DNA from: Nitratireductor sp.
GTDB lineage: Bacteria > Pseudomonadota > Alphaproteobacteria > Rhizobiales > Rhizobiaceae
Assembly (NCBI GenBank): GCA_020637805.1
Contig: JACKJU010000015.1
Location: 10,953-74,952, forward strand
DNA: 64,000 nt
Reading direction: 5' to 3'
The notes below the pieces were generated by a model. It was not told the origin of the DNA, made no database searches, and worked only from the letters and a program-made list of their open reading frames with translations. How positions within the stretch are numbered: position 1 is the first letter of the stretch; each line of letters opens with the position of its first letter. A program made the position numbers and the translations under genes. Shown here in pieces: positions 1-8,885 of this stretch.

Positions 1-307
1 CCCAGAAGGTCATCTGCGCCGCGCCGAAGGAAAGCTTGTTGATCGCACCGCCGATGAAGAAAATGAACGCCAGCGGAGCAAACATGATCACCCATTTGAG
101 CGGGCTGCCATAAAGGGCCTGGGCAACGGCCGGATTGTTCATGGCAACCGTTGCGGTGCCAAGCGCAAAAATACCGGTCACGGCGAGCGCCAGTGCCATG
201 TAGTTGTAGACCTTGAGCATGTACGCGCGCAGGCCTTCATCGATTGCCGCGCCCGTACGTCCGGCAACAGTGCCGGTCTTGAACGGATTTTCACGGTATT
301 CAGCCAT
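1..307 (-). CDS. Bax inhibitor-1/YccA family membrane protein (partial, N-terminal 102 residues)
   Basis: The gene reads leftwards off the window edge, so only its N-terminus is visible. A short charged N-terminal segment (MAEYRENPFKTG) is followed by two hydrophobic spans at about residues 34-56 and 72-90, the layout at the start of bacterial BI-1/YccA proteins, which are seven-helix inner-membrane proteins linked to ion leak and FtsH. The ATG at 305-307 has an AGAGGA ribosome binding site seven bases upstream. Nothing upstream is in operon with it. The family call rests on the N-terminal sequence only. Confidence 0.8.
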   Translation of the reverse strand, partial: MAEYRENPFKTGTVAGRTGAAIDEGLRAYMLKVYNYMALALAVTGIFALGTATVAMNNPAVAQALYGSPLKWVIMFAPLAFIFFIGGAINKLSFGAAQMTFW

Positions 308-507
308 TAACTTTTCCTCTTGTTTCGACAGGGAACTCGAAAAATTGTCCAACCGGGACAACTCCTCACGAATATGAGGGCTGCAGCCCGGTGATTCAAG
401 ATATTGTTGGAACCGCATGGCGAGAGAACGTCCGGGACCGATAACAAACGCGTGATAAGGATTAATTTCCATTAATTCCGATCTTCTGCCTGCTTCGGTT
501 CCCCGTC

Positions 508-3129
508 TTACAACTCCCGCAAAACCGGCGCAGCCTTCTGGCCAAGCACGCGCCATGTTCCGATGAGACCGAAGCCGACCGTCATGACAAGTGCCACCGC
601 AACCGTCGTAACGGCAACCGCCGGGCTGAACTGATATGGAAACTGCATGATCTGCGTCACGACAAACCAGGCAGCGATGCCGCCTGCAAACAGTGCAAAG
701 ACCGCCGTCGCAAGGCCGAGAAGGGCATATTCGAGGACAAAGGAACGTGTCAGCATGGATCGTGTCGCGCCGAGGGTCTTCAACACGACGGAATCATGGA
801 TGCGCGCGCTGTTTCCTGCCGCAAGCGCACCACCGAGGACGAGAACCGAGGCAACCAGTGCTACCGATGCCGCCGCGCGGATCGCCGTGGCAAGCTGCGC
901 AATCAGCCCGTTGACCATGTCGAGCGCTTCGCGAACCCTGACGGTCGTCACGGCCGGATAGTCCTTTGCCACCGCCCGCACGATCGACCCATCCCGTTTC
1001 TCCAGCGCCTGCGCATCGAGACCGTCATCTGTCATGGTCAGCGTCGCCAGCAGGGAGTGAGGTGCTCCCGCAAAGGTGTTCGGCGAAAAGACCATCACGA
1101 AGTTGATGGCCAGCGTTTCCCATTCCACATTGCGAATGGAAGCGATCCTGGCAGTGATGTTGCGACCAAGAACGTTCACGACGATCTCGTCTCCGATATC
1201 GAGATTGAGTTCTCCAGCTTCCTCTGCCGTGAAGGAGACCAGCGGCGGCCCCGAATAGTCATCCGGCCACCACTCGCCCTTGGACAAGGTGGAATTTTCC
1301 GGCAGGTTCTTTGCGTAGGTAATACCGCGGTCACCGCGCAGCACCCAAGCGCCGCCATTTTCGGTGGGGTAGTCCTGCGCGGCAATTCCCTTCAGGCTGA
1401 CAATTCGCCCGCGCAGCATCGGCACCGAGAAGACCTTGGCCTGCGGCGCCTGTTCCCTGAGCAGGGCTTCGAAGCCTTCCTGTTGGGTGTTCTGGATGTC
1501 GACAAAGAAGAAATCCGGCGCACGCTGCGGAAGATTGCCGCTTACCTGCTGACGCAGGTTGGCGTCGATGAGGGCAAGCGAAACGAGAAGCGCGAGACCG
1601 AGGCCAAGCGACAACACGACGGAATTGGTAAGCGAACCGGGCCGGTGGATATTGGCAACCGCCATGCGAAGGCCGGTGGACTTCACCTGGGGAGCAGCCT
1701 TTGCGACCCGCATGATGCCCCAGGCAACTGCCCTGAGAAGAACGAAGGCAAACAGGATGCCGCCGGCAAAGACAACGGCGACGAACCGGCTTTGCGCCAT
1801 GAACACCGCCATTCCGGAAAGGAGCGCAACCAGCACGGCGAGCGCCATCAGGTATGCCGGGCGCGGCCATGCATTGAAGCTGCCCGTCTGCGAACGAAAC
1901 AGATCCGTGGCCGGTATTTCGCGTGCCGCACCGAGCGGCCAGAGCGCGAAGGCGATGGCCGTCAGCAGACCGTAGAGCGCGCCGAGCAGAAGCGGCAATG
2001 TCTTGATGCCCATGTCCTGCGGCAGTGGAAGGACATCGGCCAGCGCCCAGCCCGCCACCAACGGCATGGCGGCTCCGATTGCCAGCCCGATCAGGATGCC
2101 GCCCAGCGCAAGGATCATGATCTGGACGAGATAGGTGGTGAAGATCAGTCCGCCTGGAGCTCCGAGGCTCTTGAACGTAGCAATCACCTGACGCTTGGAG
2201 TCGAGATAGGCGCGGATGGCGTTGGCGACGCCCACGCCGCCGACGATCAGCGCCGTCAAACCGACCAGCGTCAGGAAATCGGAAAACCGCGAAATGTTGC
2301 GCGACAGCGCAGGCGCAGCGTTTTCCCGGCTGCGCAGCCGCCAGCCCGTATCCCCGTACCGGGTCTCTGCCTGTTCGGCAAACCGCTTGACCGCAGCCTC
2401 GGAAGGATCGTCAAACTTCACCTTCCAACTGCGGGTGACGAGTGATCCCGGCTGGACCAATCTCGAGGCTTCGAGCCCCGCGCGGCTCATCAGCACGCGC
2501 GGCCCAAAGCCGAAACCGTCAGAAAGGCGGTCGGGTTCGGCTCTGAGGATTGCATCGACGACAAAAGCCTGTTTGCCGATTTCCACCGTATCGCCCGGCT
2601 GAATGCCGAGACGCTCACCCAGAAGGGCCTCGATGAGTATGCGGTCGTTTCCGAGCCTGTTCGCGGGATTGTTCGCGTCCCGCTCGGGCGCATCGGTTTC
2701 AACGCGGCCATAGAGCGGATAGAGACCGTCCACTGCCTTGACCTCGACCAGTGTCTGCGCCGACCCGTCAGGAAGACGGGCCATCGAACGCAGGCTCTCG
2801 GTTTCCGAGACGGTCCCGAACCCTTCAAGAAATGCAAATTGCGCTTCGGGCAGCGGCTGCTGGACAAGTGTCGCGGCAACGTCGCCGCCCAGGATCGTCT
2901 GGCCCTGTTCGGCAATGCCGTCGGTGATCGAACTGGCTACCGAGTTGACCCCCGCAATCGCCGCCACGCCAAGCGCGATACAGGCCAGAAACACGTAGAA
3001 ACCGCGCAGGCCCCCGCGCAGTTCGCGTAGCGCAAAGCGCAATGACAGGCCAAGCGACGCCATGGCGCCACGCGACACGGCACCCCCGGTGCCGGTTTGC
3101 ACCCCGGCAGTCGAAGCTGCATCGCTCAT
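508..3129 (-). CDS. FtsX-family ABC transporter permease, YbbP-like
   Basis: An 873-residue integral membrane protein. One N-terminal helix lies at about residues 41-62, followed by a large extracytoplasmic domain. Further helix clusters occur around residues 280-400, 425-480 and the last 130 residues, which is the duplicated FtsX architecture of YbbP. Its start overlaps the stop of the ATPase gene (ATGA, 3126-3129), so the two are translationally coupled. The pair lies divergent from tesA, as tesA and ybbA-ybbP do in Escherichia coli. The substrate is unknown; lipid or lipoprotein export is the usual inference for this family. Confidence 0.88.
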   Translation of the reverse strand: MSDAASTAGVQTGTGGAVSRGAMASLGLSLRFALRELRGGLRGFYVFLACIALGVAAIAGVNSVASSITDGIAEQGQTILGGDVAATLVQQPLPEAQFAFLEGFGTVSETESLRSMARLPDGSAQTLVEVKAVDGLYPLYGRVETDAPERDANNPANRLGNDRILIEALLGERLGIQPGDTVEIGKQAFVVDAILRAEPDRLSDGFGFGPRVLMSRAGLEASRLVQPGSLVTRSWKVKFDDPSEAAVKRFAEQAETRYGDTGWRLRSRENAAPALSRNISRFSDFLTLVGLTALIVGGVGVANAIRAYLDSKRQVIATFKSLGAPGGLIFTTYLVQIMILALGGILIGLAIGAAMPLVAGWALADVLPLPQDMGIKTLPLLLGALYGLLTAIAFALWPLGAAREIPATDLFRSQTGSFNAWPRPAYLMALAVLVALLSGMAVFMAQSRFVAVVFAGGILFAFVLLRAVAWGIMRVAKAAPQVKSTGLRMAVANIHRPGSLTNSVVLSLGLGLALLVSLALIDANLRQQVSGNLPQRAPDFFFVDIQNTQQEGFEALLREQAPQAKVFSVPMLRGRIVSLKGIAAQDYPTENGGAWVLRGDRGITYAKNLPENSTLSKGEWWPDDYSGPPLVSFTAEEAGELNLDIGDEIVVNVLGRNITARIASIRNVEWETLAINFVMVFSPNTFAGAPHSLLATLTMTDDGLDAQALEKRDGSIVRAVAKDYPAVTTVRVREALDMVNGLIAQLATAIRAAASVALVASVLVLGGALAAGNSARIHDSVVLKTLGATRSMLTRSFVLEYALLGLATAVFALFAGGIAAWFVVTQIMQFPYQFSPAVAVTTVAVALVMTVGFGLIGTWRVLGQKAAPVLREL

Positions 3130-3869
3130 GCGGCGGCCCCCGCCATGCCCGCCCGTTCCTCCTCGATTTCGCCCGAGGAGACATGAACGACCCGCTCGCA
3201 GCGGTTCGCGAGGTGCGGATCGTGGGTTACCAGCACCAGCGTGGTGCCGCGCTCCCGCTGTTTTGAGAACAGCAGGTCGGCGACCTGCTCCCCGGTTGTC
3301 TCGTCCAGATTGCCTGTCGGCTCGTCTGCGATCAGCAGTTTCGGAGAAGGCGCAAGGGCGCGCGCAATGGCTGCCCGCTGCTGCTCGCCTCCCGACATCT
3401 GGCCCGGATAGTGGTTCATGCGCGCACCCAGGCCAACGGCCTTCAATTCTTCGGCTGCCCGCTCGAAGGCGTTCTCCATGCCCGCAAGTTCAAGCGGCAC
3501 GGCAACGTTTTCCAGCGCCGTCATGTTGGGGATGAGATGGAAGGACTGGAAGACGATGCCGATATTGCGGCCGCGAAACAGTGCGAGTTCGTCCTCCGAC
3601 TTGCCGGAAAGATTACTGCCAGCAATCTCGACCAGCCCGCTGTCGGCCTGTTCCAGTCCGCCCAGAACCATCAACAGTGTCGACTTCCCGGACCCCGAGG
3701 GGCCGACAATGCCGACCGACTGCCCGGCCGATACTTCGAGATCCATTCCTTTCAGCACATGCACCTTGGAGGCGCCGGAACCCAGCGTCAGATGCACATC
3801 CTTGAGGCGGATTGCCGAAGCCGAAACCCGCTTTTCCTGTTTGCCGGCTGGATTTCCTGCCACGGTCAC
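3126..3869 (-). CDS. ABC transporter ATP-binding protein, YbbA/LolD-like
   Basis: A 247-residue ABC ATPase. The Walker A motif GPSGSGKST, signature MSGGEQQR and Walker B LLIADEPTGNLD are all intact. The order and spacing are typical of the LolD/MacB/YbbA group, which powers FtsX-type permeases. It is the first gene of the two-gene minus-strand operon with the permease. The start used is the ATG at 3869. It precedes a basic N-terminal stretch before the conserved ABC fold, and a later start is possible. Confidence 0.92.
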   Translation of the reverse strand: MTVAGNPAGKQEKRVSASAIRLKDVHLTLGSGASKVHVLKGMDLEVSAGQSVGIVGPSGSGKSTLLMVLGGLEQADSGLVEIAGSNLSGKSEDELALFRGRNIGIVFQSFHLIPNMTALENVAVPLELAGMENAFERAAEELKAVGLGARMNHYPGQMSGGEQQRAAIARALAPSPKLLIADEPTGNLDETTGEQVADLLFSKQRERGTTLVLVTHDPHLANRCERVVHVSSGEIEEERAGMAGAAA

Positions 3870-4031
3870 TCCATCTCTATCTCGAATTCTCTGGGTCTTG
3901 TGCGGCTTGCTTGCCGGCGGACCATAAGGCTACGTCGGCCAAGCACAACCGGTTCTGCCTCTAGATGGTGCCGGTTCGCACGATTGCAAACAGGCACGGG
4001 ATGGAAATGGATGTCACGTGAAAATCCGGTA

Positions 4032-4691
4032 ATGAAACGCCTGGCGGCACTTGCAGCGACCTTGCTGATTGCAACCGTCATGTTTGCAGGGCACGCGGCG
4101 CGCGCGGATTCCCCTCCCGAAATCGTCGTTCTGGGTGACAGCCTGGTGGCCGGATACGGCCTGCAGCCAGGGGAAGCGTTTCCCGAACGGCTTCAGGAAG
4201 CTCTGATCGCCGATGGCGTCCAGGTATCCGTCACCAATGCCGGTGTTTCCGGCGACACCAGCAGCGGAGGTCTTGCCCGGCTCGACTGGTCGGTTCCCGA
4301 TGGCACCGATGGCGTTATCGTCGAACTGGGAGCAAACGATGCCCTGCGCGGCATTCCGCCCGAAGTTACCCGCGAGAACCTGAACACGATTGTCGCCCGG
4401 CTGAAGGAGCGCGGCATTGCCGTTCTGCTTGCCGGAATGATGGCTCCCCCAAACATGGGCGAGGAATATGCGGCTGCGTTCAATCCGATCTATCGCGATA
4501 TCGCCGCAGCCCATGACATCCAGCTGTACCCGTTCTTCCTTGACGGCGTTGCTGCCGAAGCAGCCCTCAACCAGGCCGACGGCATGCATCCGAACGCCAG
4601 GGGTGTGGACGTGATCGTGTCCCGCTTCGTGCCGGCCGCGAAGGATTTCATCTCTCGAATGGCGGGCGGAACACGCGCCTCGGCCGAGTGA
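4032..4691 (+). CDS. tesA: Arylesterase / multifunctional acyl-CoA thioesterase I (GDSL hydrolase)
   Basis: A 219-residue SGNH hydrolase with a Sec signal peptide (residues 1 to about 27, hydrophobic core then ARA). The blocks are all present: nucleophile Ser in VVLGDSLVAGYGL, the block II Gly in GVSGDTSSGG, the block III Asn in ELGANDALRG, and the Asp-His pair in DGMHPNARG. It should act in the periplasm on thioesters, aryl esters and lysophospholipids. It is divergent from the YbbAP exporter genes. The open frame continues upstream to 3411, but only the 4032 ATG places the signal peptide at the N-terminus. Confidence 0.93.
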   Translation: MKRLAALAATLLIATVMFAGHAARADSPPEIVVLGDSLVAGYGLQPGEAFPERLQEALIADGVQVSVTNAGVSGDTSSGGLARLDWSVPDGTDGVIVELGANDALRGIPPEVTRENLNTIVARLKERGIAVLLAGMMAPPNMGEEYAAAFNPIYRDIAAAHDIQLYPFFLDGVAAEAALNQADGMHPNARGVDVIVSRFVPAAKDFISRMAGGTRASAE

Positions 4692-4820
4692 TTGCTGCAA
4701 CACCCGGCAACTGCGGCACCGCTACGCTCGCAAGAGCAACGCTGGAGGGCAATTTTTGTTTGCCGCACGCAACACTTCATGATTCCATGAAATCAGCAGT
4801 TGATTCGGGGAGAGTTGCCA

Positions 4821-5453
4821 ATGCCCAGACTGTTCACCGCACTCAAGGTGCCCGCGAGCATTTCCATGCAACTCTCGCTGCTGCGGGGCGGCCTGCCCGG
4901 CGCCCGATGGATCGACGCTGAAAATTACCACCTCACCCTGCGCTTCTTCGGCGATGTCGACCGGCACACCGCCCACGAGATTTCTCACGAACTGGGCCGC
5001 ACCAAGCAGCGCGCCTTCGACATCCGCATTCAGCGCCTCGACATTTTCGGAAACGCAAAGCCGCACTCGCTCTTTGCCGCTGTTGCGCCGAGCCGCGAAC
5101 TCAACGAACTGCAGGCAGAACACGAGCGTGTCGCCAAGCGCCTGGGACTGAGGCCCGACAAGCGCAAGTTCACCCCGCATGTAACCATCGCGCGGCTCAA
5201 GGGCACGCCGGACTACATGATCGCCGACTACCTTGCCGCGCGTGGCGGTTTTTCGTCGCTGCCATATGAGGTCGACGGCTTCGAACTCCTGTCTTCACGC
5301 GATTCCATTGGCGGCGGCCCGTACATAACCGAGGCCCGCTACGAGCTCCTGGAAGCGCTCGAAGATGATGAAGACGATATTCGTCCGGCAGGACAGGGCG
5401 CGCGCGGGTTCGGGGTTTTGAGGGCGCCCGCCTGGTACCGGCCCGAAGGCTGA
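4821..5453 (+). CDS. thpR: RNA 2',3'-cyclic phosphodiesterase (2H phosphoesterase)
   Basis: A 210-residue member of the 2H superfamily. The two HxT signatures are visible as YHLTLRFFG (His37, Thr39) and HVTIARL near residue 120. The family opens RNA 2',3'-cyclic phosphates, and was historically called 2'-5' RNA ligase. The ATG at 4821 has a strong GGGGAGAG ribosome binding site; an in-frame TTG at 4800 lacks one. The protein is slightly longer than usual because of an acidic then basic C-terminal tail of about 30 residues. It ends seven bases before the convergent phosphatase gene. Confidence 0.92.
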   Translation: MPRLFTALKVPASISMQLSLLRGGLPGARWIDAENYHLTLRFFGDVDRHTAHEISHELGRTKQRAFDIRIQRLDIFGNAKPHSLFAAVAPSRELNELQAEHERVAKRLGLRPDKRKFTPHVTIARLKGTPDYMIADYLAARGGFSSLPYEVDGFELLSSRDSIGGGPYITEARYELLEALEDDEDDIRPAGQGARGFGVLRAPAWYRPEG

Positions 5454-5459
5454 TACGGC

Positions 5460-5927
5460 TCAGCGTTCCAGAAGCCGCGCCAGGATGCGCGGGCTTGCAG
5501 TATCGATCATGTCGAAGACCTCGGAATAACCCGCTTCCGCACCGCCCCACGGGTCCGGCACGTCGATGCGGCCAAGGCCTGCATATTCCATGAACAATCC
5601 CGTTTGGGCACGGCCTGCCGTTCCAGCCGCCAGTTCATCCAACGCCCGGACATTGGCGGCATCCATTCCAAGAATGAGATCGAAGCTCGAAAAATCCTCC
5701 GGGCAGACCTGCCGGCCGCGCTGACGCGAAATATCGATCCCGTGCGAGCGCGCGATGGCCTGCGATGACCGGTGCGGCGGTTCGCCGATGTGCCAGCCAC
5801 TGGTTCCGGCCGAATCCGCTTCAACGTCTGCACCGGCCAATGCCGCGTGATGGGCAAAAACGCCTTCCGCAAGCGGCGAGCGGCAGATATTTCCCAGACA
5901 TACGAACAGCACTGATTTCGCGGACAT
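5460..5927 (-). CDS. Low-molecular-weight protein-tyrosine phosphatase
   Basis: A 155-residue protein beginning with the phosphate-binding loop CLGNICRS (Cys10, Arg16), the CX5R(S/T) signature of class II low-molecular-weight phosphatases. The general-acid Asp is in the DPWGG motif near residue 122. It is cytosolic and would dephosphorylate phosphotyrosine (or phosphoarginine) proteins. No tyrosine kinase or exopolysaccharide genes lie next to it, so its target is not indicated. It is a single gene, convergent with thpR. Confidence 0.93.
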   Translation of the reverse strand: MSAKSVLFVCLGNICRSPLAEGVFAHHAALAGADVEADSAGTSGWHIGEPPHRSSQAIARSHGIDISRQRGRQVCPEDFSSFDLILGMDAANVRALDELAAGTAGRAQTGLFMEYAGLGRIDVPDPWGGAEAGYSEVFDMIDTASPRILARLLER

Positions 5928-5950
5928 TGCGGTCTCTCCTGAAAACTCAC

Positions 5951-5982
5951 AAAAAAAGGCCCGGAACCATGTCCGGGCCTTG
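5951..5982 (-). terminator. Rho-independent terminator after leuC
   Basis: On the minus strand, AAGGCCCGGAC-ATG-GTTCCGGGCCTT forms a GC-rich hairpin followed by a run of seven T. It lies 23 bases after the leuC stop codon, between leuC and the phosphatase gene. Confidence 0.9.
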
Positions 5983-6004
5983 ATCGATCAAACCGGCATC
6001 GCGG

Positions 6005-7432
6005 TCACGATACCGCCCATTCCGGATCGCGAATATCAACGAAATGCCCCGCAATCGCCGCGGCGGCAGCCATTGCAGGCGATACCAGATGGGTGCGTCC
6101 CTTGAAGCCCTGACGGCCTTCGAAGTTGCGGTTCGAGGTCGAGGCGCATCGCTCGCCCGGCTTCAACCGGTCGTCGTTCATCGCCAGGCACATGGAGCAG
6201 CCCGGCTCCCGCCACTCGAAACCGGCCTCGATGAAGATCTTGTCGAGGCCTTCGGCTTCCGCCTGTTCCTTGACCAGGCCCGAACCCGGAACGACCATCG
6301 CGCTGACATGTTCGCTCACCTTGCGGCCCTTGGCGACGGCAGCGGCGGCACGCAGGTCCTCGATGCGGCCATTCGTGCATGAGCCGATGAACATGCGGTC
6401 GATCTTGATGTCGGTGATCTTCGTCCCCGGCGTGAGGCCCATGTATTCCAGCGCACGCTTTTTCGATTCGCGCTTGGTCTCGTCGGCGATGTCGTCCGGA
6501 TTGGGAACAACGCCGGTTACCGAGATCACGTCCTCAGGCGAAGAACCCCAGGATACGATTGGCGGAAGGCTGGCAGCGTCAAGACGAACGATCTTGTCGT
6601 AATGGGCGCCCTCGTCCGTGAACAGCGTCTTCCAGTATTCCATCGCCTGGTCGAATGCCGCGCCCTTGGGCGCCTTCGGCTTGTCCTTGATGTAGGCGAA
6701 GGTCTTTTCATCCGGCGCGATCAGACCGGCGCGGGCACCGCCCTCGATGGTCATGTTGCAGACGGTCATGCGGCCTTCCATGGAAAGCGCGCGGATGGCA
6801 TCGCCGGCAAATTCGATAACATGGCCGGTGCCGCCGGCGGTCCCGATCTCACCGATGATGGCAAGCACGATGTCCTTGGCGGTCACGCCTTCGGGCAGGT
6901 CGCCATTAACCTCGACCAGCATGTTCTTGGCCTTCTTCTGGATGAGCGTCTGGGTAGCCAGAACATGCTCGACCTCGGAAGTGCCGATGCCATGGGCAAG
7001 GGCGCCGAACGCACCATGGGTGGAGGTGTGCGAGTCGCCGCAGACGATCGTCATGCCCGGCAGGGTGAACCCCTGTTCGGGGCCGATGATGTGAACAATG
7101 CCCTGCCGCTTGTCGTGTTCCGAATAGTACTCGACGCCGAAATCGGCGGCATTTTTCGCGAGCGCCTCGACCTGAATGCGGCTTTCCTCGTTCTTGATGC
7201 CGTTCACGCGGTCCGGCGTGGTCGGCACGTTGTGGTCGACCACGGCGAGGGTGCGCTCCGGGTGGCGCACCTTGCGCCCGGCAATTCGAAGACCCTCGAA
7301 AGCCTGCGGGCTGGTGACCTCGTGAACAAGATGGCGGTCGATGTAAAGAAGCGAAGTGCCATCTTCGTCCGTGGAAACCAGGTGATCGTCCCAGATCTTG
7401 TCGTAGAGTGTGCGCGGCGTGGAATCTGCCAT
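6005..7432 (-). CDS. leuC: 3-isopropylmalate dehydratase large subunit
   Basis: A 475-residue aconitase-family protein that isomerises 2- to 3-isopropylmalate in leucine biosynthesis, together with LeuD. Visible landmarks are the N-terminal LYDKIWDDHLV, the substrate motif DSHTSTHGAFGALAHGIGTS and the [4Fe-4S] cysteines in IGSCTNGR and GCSMCLAMN. It ends with DPEWAVS. leuD is not adjacent, as is usual in Rhizobiales. A hairpin terminator follows. The ATG at 7432 has only a weak ribosome binding site. Confidence 0.97.
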   Translation of the reverse strand: MADSTPRTLYDKIWDDHLVSTDEDGTSLLYIDRHLVHEVTSPQAFEGLRIAGRKVRHPERTLAVVDHNVPTTPDRVNGIKNEESRIQVEALAKNAADFGVEYYSEHDKRQGIVHIIGPEQGFTLPGMTIVCGDSHTSTHGAFGALAHGIGTSEVEHVLATQTLIQKKAKNMLVEVNGDLPEGVTAKDIVLAIIGEIGTAGGTGHVIEFAGDAIRALSMEGRMTVCNMTIEGGARAGLIAPDEKTFAYIKDKPKAPKGAAFDQAMEYWKTLFTDEGAHYDKIVRLDAASLPPIVSWGSSPEDVISVTGVVPNPDDIADETKRESKKRALEYMGLTPGTKITDIKIDRMFIGSCTNGRIEDLRAAAAVAKGRKVSEHVSAMVVPGSGLVKEQAEAEGLDKIFIEAGFEWREPGCSMCLAMNDDRLKPGERCASTSNRNFEGRQGFKGRTHLVSPAMAAAAAIAGHFVDIRDPEWAVS

Positions 7433-7773
7433 GTCTTATGTCCGTCTTTCTGGCCTTCGCGGCCTTGGTGAATTGGCGTTGATGTACTTTCTGGCAGGCA
7501 TCAGGTCAAGGCGATGCACAACGCGACGAAAGATTTGAGACTCGGGTTCGCCCGGTCGCGGTCGCAGCCACGTCCTGCGACATGCCGCCGCCTGTGACCC
7601 CTTGTCAAATTTGATTGCAGTCAAATGTAATTACAAGGGCATCCAGCCTGGCTGGCCCTCACGCGATCGAGCCATTGCCGCTGCCGCCGGTTTTTCCGTA
7701 ACCGCTCGTTCCCGCTGCCCTCCGGCAGATGGGAGGAGCTGACTGCAAACTGCAAACAGAAGAGATCTGACCC
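7433..7773. other. Divergent intergenic region between leuC and a small membrane protein gene
   Basis: This 341-base gap separates the two divergent starts. It holds an FNR/FixK-like dyad (listed separately) near its middle. I see no leucine-rich leader peptide ahead of leuC and no convincing coding frame. Confidence 0.6.
7611..7624. promoter_or_regulatory. Candidate FNR/FixK-type binding site
   Basis: TTGATTGCAGTCAA matches the FNR/FixK pattern TTGAT-N4-(A/G)TCAA in nine or ten of its ten defined positions. Its centre is about 185 bases from the leuC start and about 156 bases from the small membrane protein start. It is a pattern match only; about one such TTGA-N6-TCAA site is expected by chance in 64 kb. 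Confidence 0.3.
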
Positions 7774-7923
7774 ATGAACTACTACCTAATCGGAATACTG
7801 CTTGTGGCCGCCTGGGCTGTTGCCGCTTTCTTCATCGGCTACCCGCTGGTGATTGTCACCTTCCTGGCGCTCGTTCCGACCATTTTCGTGCTGTTGATCG
7901 CCACCACCTCGGGCAAGGTCTGA
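7774..7923 (+). CDS. Small hydrophobic membrane protein (49 residues), unknown function
   Basis: An ATG frame with an AAGAGA ribosome binding site eight bases upstream encodes MNYYLIGILLVAAW... ending TTSGKV. It has two adjacent hydrophobic spans, at about residues 4-22 and 25-44, and a short basic C-terminus. A bidirectional terminator directly follows the stop, which supports a real gene. I do not recognise a family. Its size and topology resemble stress-related small membrane proteins, but that is only an impression. Confidence 0.65.
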   Translation: MNYYLIGILLVAAWAVAAFFIGYPLVIVTFLALVPTIFVLLIATTSGKV

Positions 7924-7944
7924 TACCTGGCGCCAACTTCAATG

Positions 7945-7978
7945 CAAAAAGCCCGCGGAACGGATCCGCGGGCTTTTT
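7945..7978. terminator. Bidirectional rho-independent terminator
   Basis: AAAAAGCCCGCGGAAC / GGATCCGCGGGCTTTTT is a near-perfect hairpin with A and T runs on either side. It serves the small protein gene on the plus strand and rplS on the minus strand. Confidence 0.92.
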
Positions 7979-8017
7979 CATGTAGGTTGTCCGACCGCAA
8001 ACCGGTCAGCGCAAGCC

Positions 8018-8533
8018 TTATTCGCCTTCTTTGGGAGCCTCGGCAGCCTTCGCTGCTTCCTCTGCTGCCTTTTCGGCGGCCAGTGCTTCCGCGGCTGCTA
8101 CCTTTTCCGCCTCGATGCGTGCCTTTTCCTCGGCCAGTGCCTGGCGGTCTGCATCGTTCAGCTTCTTGGCGCGAATGCCGGTGTTCTCGGTGATGCGTGC
8201 AGACTTGCCGCGGCGATCGCGCAGGTAATAGAGCTTCGCACGGCGCACCTTGCCGCGGCGAACCATTTCCACGCCTTCAACCAGCGGGGAGTAGACGGGG
8301 AACACACGTTCCACACCTTCACCATAGGAAATCTTGCGAACCGTGAAGTTCTCGTTCAGGCCACCGCCGGAACGGGCGATGCAGACGCCTTCATAGGCCT
8401 GCACGCGGGTACGGCTGCCCTCGGTCACGCGCACGAGAACGCGGATGGTATCGCCGGGTTCGAATTCGGGAAACTGGCGTTTTTCGGCAATCGCCGCTGC
8501 CTGCTCGGCCTCGAGCTGCTGGATGATGTTCAT
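8018..8533 (-). CDS. rplS: 50S ribosomal protein L19
   Basis: A 171-residue protein. The L19 core runs from MNIIQQLEAEQ through FEPGDTIRV, ISYGEGVERVFP and VRRGKVRRAKLYYLRDRRGKSARI. It continues into an Ala/Glu/Lys-rich tail of about 45 residues, an extension common in alphaproteobacterial L19. The ATG at 8533 is chosen because the family starts there; an upstream in-frame start at 8584 adds 17 unconserved residues. It is separated from trmD by a membrane-protein gene. Confidence 0.96.
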   Translation of the reverse strand: MNIIQQLEAEQAAAIAEKRQFPEFEPGDTIRVLVRVTEGSRTRVQAYEGVCIARSGGGLNENFTVRKISYGEGVERVFPVYSPLVEGVEMVRRGKVRRAKLYYLRDRRGKSARITENTGIRAKKLNDADRQALAEEKARIEAEKVAAAEALAAEKAAEEAAKAAEAPKEGE

Positions 8534-8885
8534 CGTTTCTAACCTTCGTTTGCGTTTCCGGCCAGGGTGAGCGCACTTGCCCACTTTGCTCGAAAATCCT
8601 GTTCTTGATTAACAAGCCAGAGCGACCTTCATCCGGGTCCAGGCTGATTATTGCGGCTTTCCGCGTGCGCCTGGCATATGGCCTGCCGTCTCATCCAGAC
8701 GATCAAACAGGCCCGTCCCGAACCGGCTGTACCCGGTCGATGCCTCATTCTTTCCGGTTATGTTCGGAAATTCGAGGCTGCCTATATGTCAAAAAGCATG
8801 ATTTGTCGAGTGTCGCGCCAAGATTCTTCGCGAGCCCTGCACCTTTGCGGTCCTGTTTGAGCTGGCGGGTATCCTGCAGACTTGC
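8534..8885. other. Intergenic region upstream of rplS, nothing recognised
   Basis: The 352 bases between rplS and the next minus-strand gene should contain the rplS promoter. I could not identify convincing -35/-10 elements, a riboswitch or a coding frame. The short frames here lack ribosome binding sites and family resemblance. Confidence 0.4.

Noticed and set aside
796..2445. 549-codon open frame on the plus strand
   Set aside because: It is antisense to the FtsX-type permease gene, which has clear family features. GC-rich third positions keep the opposite frame open.
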